A stretch of 64,000 nucleotides of DNA from Adhaeribacter terrigena (GCF_016623615.1 NZ_JAEHFX010000002.1:186001-250000); one strand, 5' to 3'; counted from the stretch's first letter, positions 43,666-52,776 are shown. Notes: a model not told the origin generated them from the letters alone. A program made the numbers and translations.

Positions 43666-46305
43666 ATGTCGATAGCGAAAACCTATAACCCCAAAGAAAC
43701 CGAAGAAAAGTGGTATAAAACCTGGATGGAAAACGGCTTTTTCCGTTCCAAACCCAATCCTCGCAAGCAGCCTTATACGGTGGTAATTCCGCCGCCCAAC
43801 GTAACCGGCGTGCTGCACATGGGCCACATGCTCAACAACACCATTCAGGATATTCTTATTCGCCGCGCGCGCATGCAGGGCAAAGAAGCGTGCTGGGTTC
43901 CCGGCACTGACCATGCCTCCATTGCTACCGAAGCCCGCGTGGTGGCCATGCTCAAAGAAAAAGGCATCGCCAAAACCGACCTTACCCGCGAAGAATTTCT
44001 GGAATATGCCTGGGAATGGAAAGATAAGTATGGCGGAATCATCCTCGAGCAGCTCAAAAAACTCGGCGCTTCCTGCGATTGGGACCGCACCCGTTTCACC
44101 ATGGAGCCGGATCTGACTGATGCCGTGATCAAGGTTTTCGTGGATCTGTACCGCAAAAATAAAGTGTACCGCGGCGTGCGCATGGTAAACTGGGACCCGA
44201 TGGGCCTCACTGCCATTTCCGATGAAGAAGTAATTCCGAAGGAAACCGTAGCCAAAATGTATCATCTGCGCTATTTCCTCGAAGGACCTTCGCAGACCAT
44301 GGGCTCCGATTATATTACCGTAGCCACGTCGCGCCCTGAAACCATTATGGCCGACGTTGCTGTAGCCGTAAACCCGAACGACGAACGCTACAAACACCTG
44401 ATCGGCCGCAACGTAATGATCCCGTTGCTGAACCGCGCCATTCCAATTATTGCCGACGAATACGTAAGCGTGGATTTCGGAACGGGCTGTCTAAAAGTAA
44501 CGCCGGCGCACGACTTAAATGACTACGAACTCGGGCAGCGCCATAGTTTGCCGGTGATCGATATTCTGAACGACAACGGAACGCTGAATGAAAAAGCCGT
44601 GCTGTACGTGGGGCAAGATCGTTTTGCGGCGCGCCGGAACATTGTAAAAGACCTGCAGGAAGCTGAATTACTGGCCGACGTAAAAGAATATCCGAGCATT
44701 CTGCAAACGTCCGAAAGAACCGGTGCCGTGATCGAACCGAAACTTTCGATGCAGTGGTGGGTGAAAATGGACGCCATGGCGAAACCAGCTTTGGACGCCG
44801 TAATGAACGACGATATTAAACTGCATCCGCCGAAATTCAAGAACATGTACCGCTCCTGGATGGAAAACGTGCGTGACTGGTGCATTTCGCGGCAGCTGTG
44901 GTGGGGACAACGCATTCCGGCATATTACCTGCCCGATGGCTCGTTTGTAGTGGCCGAAAACCTGCAGGAAGCCCTGGATATGGCGCGCACCCAAACCGAA
45001 AACCCGGACCTAACCGAAGCCGACCTGCGCCAGGATGAAGACGTGCTGGATACCTGGTTCTCGTCGTGGCTCTGGCCGATCTCGGTTTTCGATGGTTTCA
45101 AAGACCCGGACAACAAAGACATCAACTATTATTACCCGACCAACGACCTCGTAACTGCTCCTGAAATCCTGTTTTTCTGGGTGGCGCGCATGATCATGGC
45201 TGGTTACGAATACCGCAAAGAAATGCCGTTCAAAAACGTGTATTTAACCGGTATCGTACGCGATGCGCAGGGCCGTAAAATGTCGAAATCTTTAGGCAAT
45301 TCTCCGGACCCGCTGGACCTGATCGAAAAATACGGTGCCGATGGCGTGCGTACGGGCATGCTTTACAGTTCGCCGGCGGGTAACGATTTGTTGTTCGATG
45401 AAAAGCTGTGCGAACAAGGCCGGAATTTCAGCAACAAGATCTGGAATGCGTTCCGCCTGATCAGCAGCTGGGAGATTAACAATGAACTGGAAAATCCAAA
45501 CGAAACCGCCATTGCCTGGTTCGAAGCCAAATTCAACCTGGGTCTGAGCCAGATGGAAGAACACTTCGAGAAATTCCGGATGTCGGATGCGCTCATGACG
45601 GTTTACAAACTGGTTTGGGACGATTTCTGTTCGTCGTACCTCGAAATGATCAAGCCGGCCTACCAGCAACCGATCGATGCGGCTACGCTGAAAGCCACGC
45701 ACCAGTTCATGGAAAATGTACTGAAAGTGCTGCACCCGTTCATGCCGTTCATTACCGAAGAGATTTGGCACGAACTGAAAGAACGCCCGATAAAAGACTG
45801 CTTAATTGTTGCACCGTGGCCGAAAGTGGGCAAAGTAGACGTAATTCTGCTCGAAAAAATGGACCGCGTGTTAGACGTAGTAGCTGGCATCCGCAACATT
45901 CGGAACCAGAAAAATATTCCGAATAATAAAGCCCTCCCATTGCACGTAAAAACGCAATCCGCGCATTATTACGAAGGTTTTGAAAGCATCATCACCAAAC
46001 TGGCCAATCTGGAAGAAGTAAATTACAGCGAAAATTCCCTGGAAAATGCCATTAGTTTTGTAGAAGGTCCGGATGAATTTTTCGTGCCGATGGAAGGCAA
46101 CATTGACCTGGCCGCCGAAAAAGAACGCCTCGAAAAAGAGCTCGAATACGCCAAAGGTTTCCTTGATGCGGTAAGCAAAAAACTGAGCAACGAACGCTTC
46201 GTGAACGGTGCCCCGGCCATTGTCCTGGAAAAAGAATACCAGAAAAAAGCCGACGCCGAAGCCAAGATCAAAGCCCTGGAGCAAAGTTTAGCCGCATTGG
46301 TTTAA
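43666..46305 (+). CDS. valS: Valyl-tRNA synthetase
   Basis: Class Ia aminoacyl-tRNA synthetase charging tRNA-Val. The HIGH signature is H51-M-G-H54 in [15 protein letters not shown], and the KMSKS signature is exact at residues 538-542 ([17 protein letters not shown]). The editing domain has [17 protein letters not shown], and [17 protein letters not shown] precedes the second catalytic half. The C-terminal coiled coil (about residues 810-879) is the tRNA-binding arm. 879 residues is normal for the phylum. An AACGSTA element begins on the base after the stop, and a strong terminator follows. Confidence 0.98.
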   Translation: MSIAKTYNPKETEEKWYKTWMENGFFRSKPNPRKQPYTVVIPPPNVTGVLHMGHMLNNTIQDILIRRARMQGKEACWVPGTDHASIATEARVVAMLKEKGIAKTDLTREEFLEYAWEWKDKYGGIILEQLKKLGASCDWDRTRFTMEPDLTDAVIKVFVDLYRKNKVYRGVRMVNWDPMGLTAISDEEVIPKETVAKMYHLRYFLEGPSQTMGSDYITVATSRPETIMADVAVAVNPNDERYKHLIGRNVMIPLLNRAIPIIADEYVSVDFGTGCLKVTPAHDLNDYELGQRHSLPVIDILNDNGTLNEKAVLYVGQDRFAARRNIVKDLQEAELLADVKEYPSILQTSERTGAVIEPKLSMQWWVKMDAMAKPALDAVMNDDIKLHPPKFKNMYRSWMENVRDWCISRQLWWGQRIPAYYLPDGSFVVAENLQEALDMARTQTENPDLTEADLRQDEDVLDTWFSSWLWPISVFDGFKDPDNKDINYYYPTNDLVTAPEILFFWVARMIMAGYEYRKEMPFKNVYLTGIVRDAQGRKMSKSLGNSPDPLDLIEKYGADGVRTGMLYSSPAGNDLLFDEKLCEQGRNFSNKIWNAFRLISSWEINNELENPNETAIAWFEAKFNLGLSQMEEHFEKFRMSDALMTVYKLVWDDFCSSYLEMIKPAYQQPIDAATLKATHQFMENVLKVLHPFMPFITEEIWHELKERPIKDCLIVAPWPKVGKVDVILLEKMDRVLDVVAGIRNIRNQKNIPNNKALPLHVKTQSAHYYEGFESIITKLANLEEVNYSENSLENAISFVEGPDEFFVPMEGNIDLAAEKERLEKELEYAKGFLDAVSKKLSNERFVNGAPAIVLEKEYQKKADAEAKIKALEQSLAALV

Positions 46306-46335
46306 ATAACGGTATCATTTTCCGGCTGAAAACCC
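46306..46335 (+). repeat. 30-bp AACGSTA element directly after the valS stop
   Basis: Box 1 ATAACGGTA, box 2 GAAAACCC; begins at the first base after TAA. Confidence 0.75.
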
Positions 46336-46343
46336 GAATCTAC

Positions 46344-46376
46344 AAACCTCCCAGGTCTTTAAGACCTGGGAGGTTT
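46344..46376 (+). terminator. valS terminator
   Basis: 16-bp perfect stem: AAACCTCCCAGGTCTT (46344-46359) and complement (46361-46376), followed by a T-run. Confidence 0.92.
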
Positions 46377-46385
46377 TTTGTTTGA

Positions 46386-46415
46386 AAAACGCTATGGTTT
46401 TAGCCCAAAAAAGTC
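46386..46415 (+). repeat. 30-bp AACGSTA element
   Basis: Box 1 AAAACGCTA and box 2 AAAAAGTC; one of the best matches, just after the valS terminator. Confidence 0.95.
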
Positions 46416-46473
46416 GTTAATTTCCGCTGGCGCAAGTGTCGCATTCAGCTGAATACTTGCGCCAGATGCATTA

Positions 46474-46503
46474 AAAACGCTATGGCTTTGGCCCGAAAAC
46501 GTC
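46474..46503 (+). repeat. 30-bp AACGSTA element
   Basis: Box 1 AAAACGCTA, box 2 AAAACGTC, exact register; third copy between valS and fabD. Confidence 0.88.
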
Positions 46504-46604
46504 AAAAGCTTTCAAATCTTCGTCGTTCACCAAAATCCATCCGGTTTTTCAGAATTATCGCGTAAATTCGGGCCGAAAACAGATACTGACATTAATTATT
46601 TTTT

Positions 46605-47504
46605 ATGAAAGCATATATTTTTCCAGGCCAGGGTTCGCAGTTTGTGGGCATGGGCAAAGACCTTTACGATAATTTTTCGCAGGCAAAAGACATGTTCGAG
46701 CAAGCCAACGAAATTCTGGGTTTCCGCATCACCGACCTCATGTTCAGCGGCACCGACGAAGAACTGAAGCAAACCAAAGTTACCCAACCGGCCATTTTTC
46801 TGCATTCCGTAATCCAGGCTGCCGTTTTAGCTGATTTCAAACCTGATATGGTAGCCGGTCATTCCTTAGGCGAATTCTCCGCGTTGGTTGCCAATAAAGT
46901 GCTGAAGTTTGAAGATGCCTTGCGTTTGGTTTCGCAGCGCGCGCTGGCCATGCAGAAAGCATGCGAATTACAACCTTCTACCATGGCTGCGATCTTAGGC
47001 CTCGACGATGAAAAAGTGGTGGATATCTGCGCTTCTATTCCAAATGAAATTGTGGTAGCGGCAAATTTTAACTGTCCGGGCCAATTGGTAATTTCCGGCA
47101 GTATTAAAGGCGTGGAAATGGCCTGCGAACAAATGAAAGCCGCCGGAGCAAAACGCGCGTTGATCTTGCCGGTGGGCGGGGCCTTCCATTCACCGCTCAT
47201 GAAAAGTGCGGAACAGGAGTTAGCCTTAGCCATCGAAAACACCGAATTCAACAAAGCCATATGCCCGGTTTACCAGAACGTAGATGCGCGTCCGCATATC
47301 GATTCGGAAGTAATTCAGGAAAACCTGGTAAAACAACTTACCGCCCCGGTTCTCTGGACCCAATCCGTTCAGCAAATGGTAGCCGACGGTGCTTCGTTGT
47401 TCATTGAATGCGGTCCGGGAAAAGTATTACAGGGCCTGGTGAAGAAAATCAATAAAGATTCTGAAGTGGCTTCGGCGGTGGTTCCGTCGCCGGCGGCTTC
47501 TTAA
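46605..47504 (+). CDS. fabD: Malonyl-CoA:ACP transacylase
   Basis: Loads malonyl groups onto acyl carrier protein for fatty acid synthesis. 299 residues with the N-terminal FPGQGSQFVGMG, nucleophile Ser86 in the GHSLGE elbow, and catalytic His195 in GGAFHSPLM. Arg111-112 region (VSQRALAMQ) binds the malonyl carboxylate. The C-terminal FIECGPGKVLQGLVKKI is typical. It stands alone, away from other fab genes. An AACGSTA element begins on the base after the stop and leads into a strong bidirectional terminator. Confidence 0.96.
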   Translation: MKAYIFPGQGSQFVGMGKDLYDNFSQAKDMFEQANEILGFRITDLMFSGTDEELKQTKVTQPAIFLHSVIQAAVLADFKPDMVAGHSLGEFSALVANKVLKFEDALRLVSQRALAMQKACELQPSTMAAILGLDDEKVVDICASIPNEIVVAANFNCPGQLVISGSIKGVEMACEQMKAAGAKRALILPVGGAFHSPLMKSAEQELALAIENTEFNKAICPVYQNVDARPHIDSEVIQENLVKQLTAPVLWTQSVQQMVADGASLFIECGPGKVLQGLVKKINKDSEVASAVVPSPAAS

Positions 47505-47534
47505 ATAACGCTACCCTTTTAAGCTAAAAAAGTA
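47505..47534 (+). repeat. 30-bp AACGSTA element directly after the fabD stop
   Basis: Box 1 ATAACGCTA, box 2 AAAAAGTA, starting at the first base after TAA, as at valS, and ending at the terminator stem. Confidence 0.85.
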
Positions 47535-47566
47535 AAGCCGCCCGGAAATTATTTCCGGGCGGCTTT
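47534..47566. terminator. Bidirectional terminator fabD / folK
   Basis: 16-bp perfect stem AAAGCCGCCCGGAAAT (47534-47549) and complement (47551-47566) with T-runs on both sides. Confidence 0.92.
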
Positions 47567-47595
47567 TTATTGTTAAATACCGAAGAGGGGACAGT

Positions 47596-48096
47596 TTATA
47601 AATCCAGCTTCCCGTGATGATAAATATGCGCCTCCAGGGTATCTGGGCAAATCTGCAAAAGCTCCGAAACCGATTTATGCAACGTGGGATGTACCAGGTC
47701 GGGCGCAATTTCAGCTAACGGCAGCAACGTGAAGCGGCGCAAATGCAGCTGTGGGTGGGGCACGGCCAGGTTAGGCATGTTAACCAGAAGTTTCCCGAAG
47801 AAAAGGATGTCAATATCCAGTTCACGTGGTCCCCAATGTTCAGTTCTGACGCGCCCGGCCGCTTTTTCGATGTGGTGAATCTGCGCCAGCAATTGCTCGG
47901 GCAGGAGCGAGGTTTCCAGTTCCAGCACCTGGTTCAGAAAAGCCTGCTGTTCGGTATTTCCCCAGGCCGCCGTTTCGTAAACGGAAGAGAGGTTTTTGAT
48001 CTCGCCGGCCGTTTTTTGCAGCGAAGTAATGGCCAGATTCAGAAAAGAAAGCCGGTCGCCGAGGTTGCTGCCTAAAAGTAAAAATGCGTTGTTCAT
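47596..48096 (-). CDS. folK: 2-amino-4-hydroxy-6-hydroxymethyldihydropteridine pyrophosphokinase
   Basis: HPPK of the folate pathway, 166 residues. The N-terminal LLGSNLGDRLSFL and SSVYETAAWG are typical. The signature R-x3-WGPRELDIDILFFG (residues 85-100) holds the Mg-binding Asp pair, and PHPQLHLRRFTLLPLAEIAPDLVHP is the conserved C-terminal stretch. It is a stand-alone HPPK, not fused to FolP. It begins 2 bp after the stop of the hydrolase gene on the same strand, suggesting a two-gene operon. Confidence 0.96.
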   Translation of the reverse strand: MNNAFLLLGSNLGDRLSFLNLAITSLQKTAGEIKNLSSVYETAAWGNTEQQAFLNQVLELETSLLPEQLLAQIHHIEKAAGRVRTEHWGPRELDIDILFFGKLLVNMPNLAVPHPQLHLRRFTLLPLAEIAPDLVHPTLHKSVSELLQICPDTLEAHIYHHGKLDL

Positions 48097-48098
48097 GG

Positions 48099-48953
48099 CT
48101 AAAGTTTTTCGCGGAAAAAGGCTACCGTTTTTTGAGCTACTTTTTGCAGGTCAGCCGGTAGTTTCCGGGTGTTATACGGATGAAAACCACCAAAACTATG
48201 ATCGGCATTTTCTACAATATATAATTCGGAACCGGGCTGTTTTGCGTGAAGCATTTGGGCGCAGGCCAAAGGCAGCACTTCGTCTTCGGAACCATGAATT
48301 ATTAAAAGGGGCTGAGTAAGTTTACTGGCAGCCAGGCTTACGTTATAGCGGTCGCCGTGGGCTACGTAATCCTCGTAAAGCTGGTACTTTAGCGGCATTT
48401 GCACATTGGTGCGGCCATTCAGATTATACAATACGCCTTCGGCTTCCCATTTTTTCAGCACTTCTTCGCCCCAGCCCGGGTTCATGTCGCATACGCTGGC
48501 CCAGGTCGTTACGGCTTTTATTCGGGCATCTTCGGCAGCTTTTAACAACACCAGACCGCCGCCCCGGCTGTGCCCGATAATGCCAATGCTATCCGGATCA
48601 AGTTCTTCTTTAAAAAAGCAGTCGTCACTTTCCAGGTAATTCAAAAGCGTATCTACATCGGCCATTTCCAGTGAAAAATTATTATTGCCGAACGCTTCCA
48701 GGTCGTGCAGATCTTCGTCGTTTTCGGGGGAGGTGCCGTTGTGCGAGAAATTCAGCTTGATAAAAGCGAAACCCTGCGCCGCAAAAAAGTCCGCCACCAG
48801 GTTCCAGCATCCCCAGTCTTTAAAGCCTTTAAAGCCGTGCACGAAAATTATTACCGGTTTCGGCCGGGCATCGGCCAGGAAGCGGGCATCGGCGCTGTAG
48901 CGGCGGCCGTGCGAAGGGTGCAAAACCAGCGAATGTTTATGAAGCGGAGTCAT
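48099..48953 (-). CDS. Alpha/beta hydrolase (dienelactone hydrolase-like)
   Basis: 284 residues from the ATG at 48953 (MTPLHKHSLVLHPSHG); the longer frame to 49046 adds 31 residues that look non-coding and overlap the divergent promoter. The fold is clear: oxyanion region IIFVHGFKGFKDWGCWN, nucleophile Ser in IGHSRGGGLVLL, Asp in the IIHGSEDEVLP strand, and catalytic His in ENADHSFGG. The substrate is unknown. The last ten residues, KTVAFFREKL, are encoded exactly by one AACGSTA element in frame just before TAG. The neighbour folK follows after 2 bp. Confidence 0.85.
   Translation of the reverse strand: MTPLHKHSLVLHPSHGRRYSADARFLADARPKPVIIFVHGFKGFKDWGCWNLVADFFAAQGFAFIKLNFSHNGTSPENDEDLHDLEAFGNNNFSLEMADVDTLLNYLESDDCFFKEELDPDSIGIIGHSRGGGLVLLKAAEDARIKAVTTWASVCDMNPGWGEEVLKKWEAEGVLYNLNGRTNVQMPLKYQLYEDYVAHGDRYNVSLAASKLTQPLLIIHGSEDEVLPLACAQMLHAKQPGSELYIVENADHSFGGFHPYNTRKLPADLQKVAQKTVAFFREKL
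48102..48131 (-). repeat. 30-bp AACGSTA element encoding a protein C-terminus
   Basis: Box 1 AAAACGGTA, box 2 AAAAACTT, exact register and in frame, encoding KTVAFFREKL, followed immediately by the TAG stop of the hydrolase. Confidence 0.85.
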
Positions 48954-49009
48954 AATAGTAGAATGTAGGTTGGAAATAAGAGAAATAATCCGGGTTTTAC
49001 AAGTGCCCG

Positions 49010-49041
49010 TTTGGAATAAATACGGAACCGTGGTAATATTG
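49010..49041 (+). promoter_or_regulatory. Promoter of the polyprenyl synthase gene
   Basis: TTTG at 49010-49013, 20-bp spacer, TAATATTG at 49034-49041 (one mismatch to TAnnTTTG). The predicted start site is about 7 bp downstream, leaving a very short leader of a few bases before the ATG at 49055. Confidence 0.6.
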
Positions 49042-49054
49042 TGCAACCAAGAAA

Positions 49055-50035
49055 ATGAAGATCAGCTTAAACCAGATTCAGGCCCCGATTGCCGCCGAAA
49101 TGGACCTGTTCGAGAAGAAATTCCGAAGTTCCATGCAAAGCCGCGTACTGTTGCTCGACAAGATCATGAGCTACATTGTGAAGCGCAAAGGCAAGCAGAT
49201 GCGGCCGATGTTCGTTTTCTTCACCGCTAAAATGTGCCATCACGGCGAAATTACCGATGCTACTTATCGCGGCGCCGCTTTGATCGAACTTTTGCATACT
49301 GCCACCCTAGTGCACGACGATGTGGTAGACGATGCCAATTACCGCCGCGGGTTTTTCTCGGTAAATGCCCTCTGGAAAAATAAAATTGCCGTTCTGGTAG
49401 GCGATTACCTGCTTTCCAAAGGCCTCTTGCTTTCGCTGGAAAACAACGATTTCGATCTGCTGAAACTGGTAAGCAATGCCGTGCGCGAAATGAGCGAAGG
49501 CGAGCTGCTGCAGATCGAAAAAGCCCGTCGTCTGGATATTACCGAAGACGTTTATTTCGATATCATCCGTCAGAAAACCGCTTCGCTTATTGCTTCCTGC
49601 TGCGCGGTGGGCGCGGCTTCGGTAAATGCTACCCCGGATGTAATTGAAAAAGCGCGTTTGTTCGGCGAAAAAGTAGGCATAGCTTTCCAGATCAAAGACG
49701 ATCTTTTCGACTACGGCACCGCTGAGATCGGCAAACCGGTTGGCATCGACATCAAGGAAAAGAAGATGACTTTGCCGCTGATCTATGCCCTGCAAAATAC
49801 CGACTGGCTTACCAAACGCAAAATGATCTACCTGGTAAAAAACAACGAAGGTAAAAACGACCGTGTGCAGCAGGTAATTGCGTTCGTAAAAAGCAGCGGC
49901 GGCCTTAATTACGCCATCGAGCGCATGAACCAGTTCCACTGCGAAGCCCTGGAAATCCTGCACACCTTCGAGCCATCGCCTTCCCGCACCTCTTTAGAAC
50001 AACTCCTGGCTTACACCATCGAGCGCGAAAAGTAG
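49055..50035 (+). CDS. Polyprenyl diphosphate synthase (trans, long-chain)
   Basis: Isoprenyl chain-elongating enzyme of 326 residues, IspB/octaprenyl-type, probably making the menaquinone side chain. The first Asp-rich motif is D88-D-V-V-D92-D in LVHDDVVDDANYRRG, with the following Arg pair. The second is DDLFDY in FQIKDDLFDYGTAEIGKPVG. GKQMRPMFVFF carries the IPP-binding Lys/Arg, and EGELLQIEKAR is conserved. Product length cannot be told from sequence. It is divergent from the hydrolase gene. An AACGSTA element follows 12 bp after the stop. Confidence 0.93.
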   Translation: MKISLNQIQAPIAAEMDLFEKKFRSSMQSRVLLLDKIMSYIVKRKGKQMRPMFVFFTAKMCHHGEITDATYRGAALIELLHTATLVHDDVVDDANYRRGFFSVNALWKNKIAVLVGDYLLSKGLLLSLENNDFDLLKLVSNAVREMSEGELLQIEKARRLDITEDVYFDIIRQKTASLIASCCAVGAASVNATPDVIEKARLFGEKVGIAFQIKDDLFDYGTAEIGKPVGIDIKEKKMTLPLIYALQNTDWLTKRKMIYLVKNNEGKNDRVQQVIAFVKSSGGLNYAIERMNQFHCEALEILHTFEPSPSRTSLEQLLAYTIEREK

Positions 50036-50047
50036 ATTTAAAGTCCT

Positions 50048-50077
50048 GCTTTTTTTGGTTTAAATGCATACCGTTTT
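50048..50077 (-). repeat. 30-bp AACGSTA element
   Basis: Box 1 AAAACGGTA, box 2 AAAAAAGC, 12 bp after the polyprenyl synthase stop. Confidence 0.75.
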
Positions 50078-50203
50078 TTACGGTTGAAACGCGATGTTTT
50101 TGCTTTTAAAACTTAAAAGTAAAACAGTAAAAGCAAGTCGGGCCGGTACCTTTATTCACATCAAAATTCTGTAAAATTCTCAAATCTGCATCATCTGCGT
50201 TCA

Positions 50204-50233
50204 GAAACGCTATGCTTTTTGCTTTAAAAAGTC
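50204..50233 (+). repeat. 30-bp AACGSTA element encoding the end of acyltransferase 1
   Basis: Box 1 GAAACGCTA, box 2 AAAAAGTC. Read on the minus strand it encodes DFLKQKA and the TAG stop. Confidence 0.88.
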
Positions 50234-51343
50234 GGGCTGCTGCATTTTTTTCTTTAATTCCCGGACATCGAATTTTCTTCTGATGTATTGGTTTACCGGC
50301 TCTTCGAATAAATAGTATATGCCAACTGAACAGGCTACCAGGAAAAAGAAAGCGGAAATGCGGCTGGCATGAACATGAAAGTAAAATGCTTCGAAAAACC
50401 AGCCGAAGTGAATCAGGTAAAACGCGTACGAACTTTTACCAAGAACTTGAAAGATTCTGGAACTGAGGATTTTACTGAAAACTGTTTGTTCCGAAATCAA
50501 CCCGAAAAACCAAAGCGTGATAGCTAACGGAAATATAAAATTGTTGATGAGCAAAAAAGGTGAAAACGGAAATTCAAAAGTAAACTGCAGGTCAATTGCG
50601 TAGCCAATTACAACCAGGCCGGCAATTATTCCCAGGCTGACCAGCCAGGTAAAAACGCTGCCTTTTCTTTCGCGTTGTTCCCCTGATTTTATAAAGTGCG
50701 CTAACTTATAACCGCAGAAAAATTCAAACCCCCGCCCAAAGATCGACCAGCCCAGCATCAGATCATAATTACTTAAAAACGAATCTGAACCGGCTTGTTT
50801 GGCAATTAATACGAGCAGGCACCCGGAAGCAATCAATAAAACAACGGTACTTACGCCAATTTTCCGGAAACTCCAGAAAAGCAGCGGCGCCAGAAAATAA
50901 AAGCTTTCTTCCACCGTCAGCGACCAGCCCTGTAGAATGCCGGTATACTTTTCTTCCTCGAAAAAAGCTTTAAGCAAACTCAGGTTCAGAAACCACTGCC
51001 AGCCCGAATCATTCTGCTGCCAGAGCAACATAAACACCGAAAGCACGAGGTAAAGCGGGTAGATGCGGGCGAAGCGCCGGAGCATGTAGCTGCCAAACGC
51101 TATGGTTTTTTCTTTTAAAAGTGCTTCGTAGCGGTGCGCAATTAAAAAGCCGCTCAGCACAAAAAAGATGGTTACACCCGCGCCGCCGCCGGCAATTAAT
51201 TTCTCCAGCATTTTCGGCAAACTTCCTTCCGGCAACCGCACGTGGTGCGCATAAACCAAATAAGCCGCCAAGGCCCGCACACCGGTCAGGGCCGGAAAAT
51301 AGGCGGTATACTGTGGCTTACTAAATGCTGGGGCGGAATTCAA
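50210..51343 (-). CDS. Acyltransferase-3 family membrane protein (OafA-like), paralogue 1
   Basis: Ten-helix acyltransferase of 377 residues, of the family that O-acetylates cell-surface glycans. The signature FPALTGVRALAAYLVYAHHV (catalytic-type His pair) is followed by GGGAGVTIFFVLSGFLIAHRYE and the RRFARIYPLYL helix, then QGWSLTVEESFYFLAPLLF and SYAFYLIHFGWF. The start is TTG at 51343; no ATG is available before the first helix. It is tandem with a close paralogue 55 bp upstream and ends in the same DFL(K/R)QKA sequence. One AACGSTA element lies inside the gene (51094) and one spans its end. Confidence 0.9.
   Translation of the reverse strand: MNSAPAFSKPQYTAYFPALTGVRALAAYLVYAHHVRLPEGSLPKMLEKLIAGGGAGVTIFFVLSGFLIAHRYEALLKEKTIAFGSYMLRRFARIYPLYLVLSVFMLLWQQNDSGWQWFLNLSLLKAFFEEEKYTGILQGWSLTVEESFYFLAPLLFWSFRKIGVSTVVLLIASGCLLVLIAKQAGSDSFLSNYDLMLGWSIFGRGFEFFCGYKLAHFIKSGEQRERKGSVFTWLVSLGIIAGLVVIGYAIDLQFTFEFPFSPFLLINNFIFPLAITLWFFGLISEQTVFSKILSSRIFQVLGKSSYAFYLIHFGWFFEAFYFHVHASRISAFFFLVACSVGIYYLFEEPVNQYIRRKFDVRELKKKMQQPDFLKQKA
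51094..51123 (+). repeat. 30-bp AACGSTA element inside acyltransferase 1
   Basis: Box 1 CAAACGCTA, box 2 TAAAAGTG, exact register, antisense to the gene, covering ALLKEKTIAF. The paralogue at the same alignment position has equal length but no element. Confidence 0.82.
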
Positions 51344-51371
51344 AACGGTGGGTTTATTTGCTTATAAAGTA
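51342..51371 (+). repeat. 30-bp AACGSTA element, degenerate
   Basis: Box 1 AAAACGGTG, box 2 ATAAAGTA; overlaps the TTG start of acyltransferase 1. Confidence 0.5.
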
Positions 51372-51392
51372 AAATATAGCTTTCAGAATCTT

Positions 51393-51422
51393 AAAACGCT
51401 ATGCTTTCTGCCTTAAAAAGTC
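51393..51422 (+). repeat. 30-bp AACGSTA element encoding the end of acyltransferase 2
   Basis: Box 1 AAAACGCTA and box 2 AAAAAGTC. On the minus strand it encodes DFLRQKA and the TAG stop. Confidence 0.92.
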
Positions 51423-52535
51423 AGGTTGCTGCTTTATTTTTTTGCGCAATTCCCGGGCATCGAGTTTCCTGCGGATGTATTGGTTTACCGGTTCTTCGAA
51501 AAGTAAAAAAATAGCTACCGCCGCTGCGCCGATTAGCAGGAATGAAAAGAACTTGTTGGTGGTAATATTGAAATAGATGAATTTGTAAAATACGCCGGCA
51601 TGAATGAGGTAAAAAGCATAAGAACTTTTGCCAAAAACCTGTACCGGTTTTAAACTCAGAAACCGGCTGAAAAAGGTTTTTTCGGTAACCAGTCCATAAA
51701 ACAGAAGGGCTATGCCAATGGGCAAAACAAAGTTGTTGGCCAGGTTCTCGGGCGTGGCCGGAAACGGGAACGTAAATTTCCGGGTATGAGCATAGGCAAC
51801 CAGGCTAAAAGCCGCCAGGGCAGCTAAAACTCCGGTTACTGTAAAAAAGCTGCCTTTCTTGTCCATATCGGGGTTATGCTTCAGATAAACGGCAAGCCGG
51901 TAGCCACAGTAAAATTCGAAACATCGGCCAAAAAAAGTATACTCCATCATGAAAGGGAAATTATTCATGAAAGATAAACCGCCACCTTGCTGCGATAGCA
52001 TTACTAAACCGATACCAATCAATAAAACTAAAAATACCGCCACGATCCTGAGTTTCCGGAAACCCAGGAAAAGCAAGGGCGCAGAAAAGTAAAAAACTTC
52101 TTCCACCGTGATAGACCAGGCCTGCGCGATCCCGGTGAATTTTTCAGCGTCGAAGAAGCTTTTCAGTAAGGTCAGGTTCAAAAACCATTCCCACGCCGAA
52201 TCGTTCTTTTGCCAGATCAGCACAATAATGATCAGGGTCAGGTAAAGCGGGTAAATGCGGGCGAACCGCAGTAGCATATATTTGCTGAACCTGATGGTAC
52301 CATTCTGGAAGGCCGTTTCATACCGATAGGTGATCAGAAAACCGCTGAGCACAAAAAAAGCTGGTAAAGCAACGTGAAACGTATACAATATCAGATCAAG
52401 AATTTCGGGTAGCTGCCCGGCTTTGGGCCGGTAGTGTTGCGCAAAGATCATGCAAGCCGCCACCGCCCTTACGCCCGTAAGTGCCGGAAAATAGCCAGCA
52501 GGCTGGTTAATAGAAGTATTTACCGGGGAAACCAA
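51399..52535 (-). CDS. Acyltransferase-3 family membrane protein (OafA-like), paralogue 2
   Basis: About 378 residues from a TTG at 52535 (VSPVNTSINQPAGYFPALTG). This start matches the N-terminal length of paralogue 1 exactly; a longer frame begins with TTG at 52592 and adds 19 residues of doubtful value. Family motifs are FPALTGVRAVAACMIFAQHY, FVLSGFLITYRYETAF, LRFARIYPLYLTLIIIVL, WSITVEEVFYFSAPLLF and GKSSYAFYLIHAG. The two paralogues align along their whole length, indicating a local duplication. The acyl acceptor is unknown; lipopolysaccharide or exopolysaccharide is likely. Confidence 0.88.
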   Translation of the reverse strand: MVSPVNTSINQPAGYFPALTGVRAVAACMIFAQHYRPKAGQLPEILDLILYTFHVALPAFFVLSGFLITYRYETAFQNGTIRFSKYMLLRFARIYPLYLTLIIIVLIWQKNDSAWEWFLNLTLLKSFFDAEKFTGIAQAWSITVEEVFYFSAPLLFLGFRKLRIVAVFLVLLIGIGLVMLSQQGGGLSFMNNFPFMMEYTFFGRCFEFYCGYRLAVYLKHNPDMDKKGSFFTVTGVLAALAAFSLVAYAHTRKFTFPFPATPENLANNFVLPIGIALLFYGLVTEKTFFSRFLSLKPVQVFGKSSYAFYLIHAGVFYKFIYFNITTNKFFSFLLIGAAAVAIFLLFEEPVNQYIRRKLDARELRKKIKQQPDFLRQKA

Positions 52536-52614
52536 ATGAAAAAAGGAAAGCCTGTATAACCAGCAATTTAACAGAAAGCCGTGGCATTTCAACCTTTTTC
52601 TGTTTTGGTGGTTA

Positions 52615-52644
52615 AAAAGGGTAGCGTTTTAAAGCGAAAAAGTG
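52615..52644 (+). repeat. 30-bp AACGSTA element
   Basis: Box 1 AAAAGGGTA (one change), box 2 AAAAAGTG, between acyltransferase 2 and the aconitase promoter. A weaker overlapping minus-strand match ends at 52630. Confidence 0.72.
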
Positions 52645-52701
52645 CAACAAGCCCCAGCTTAATTAGAATGGTTTTAAACAGCCTTTCCTAATAATTAAAT
52701 T

Positions 52702-52734
52702 TTTGCTTATAAAAGCACATATTCCTTACATTTG
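52702..52734 (+). promoter_or_regulatory. Promoter of the aconitase gene
   Basis: TTTG at 52702-52705, 21-bp spacer, TACATTTG at 52727-52734: a near-ideal Bacteroidota promoter with the expected start site about 35 bp before the ATG. Confidence 0.8.
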
Positions 52735-52776
52735 CAAGAAAGATAGAAAATTAACTATAAACCCGAATATACAAAA

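Noticed and set aside
48954-49046. N-terminal extension of the alpha/beta hydrolase
   Set aside because: The 31 extra codons overlap the divergent promoter region and show no domain; the ATG at 48953 precedes the fold.
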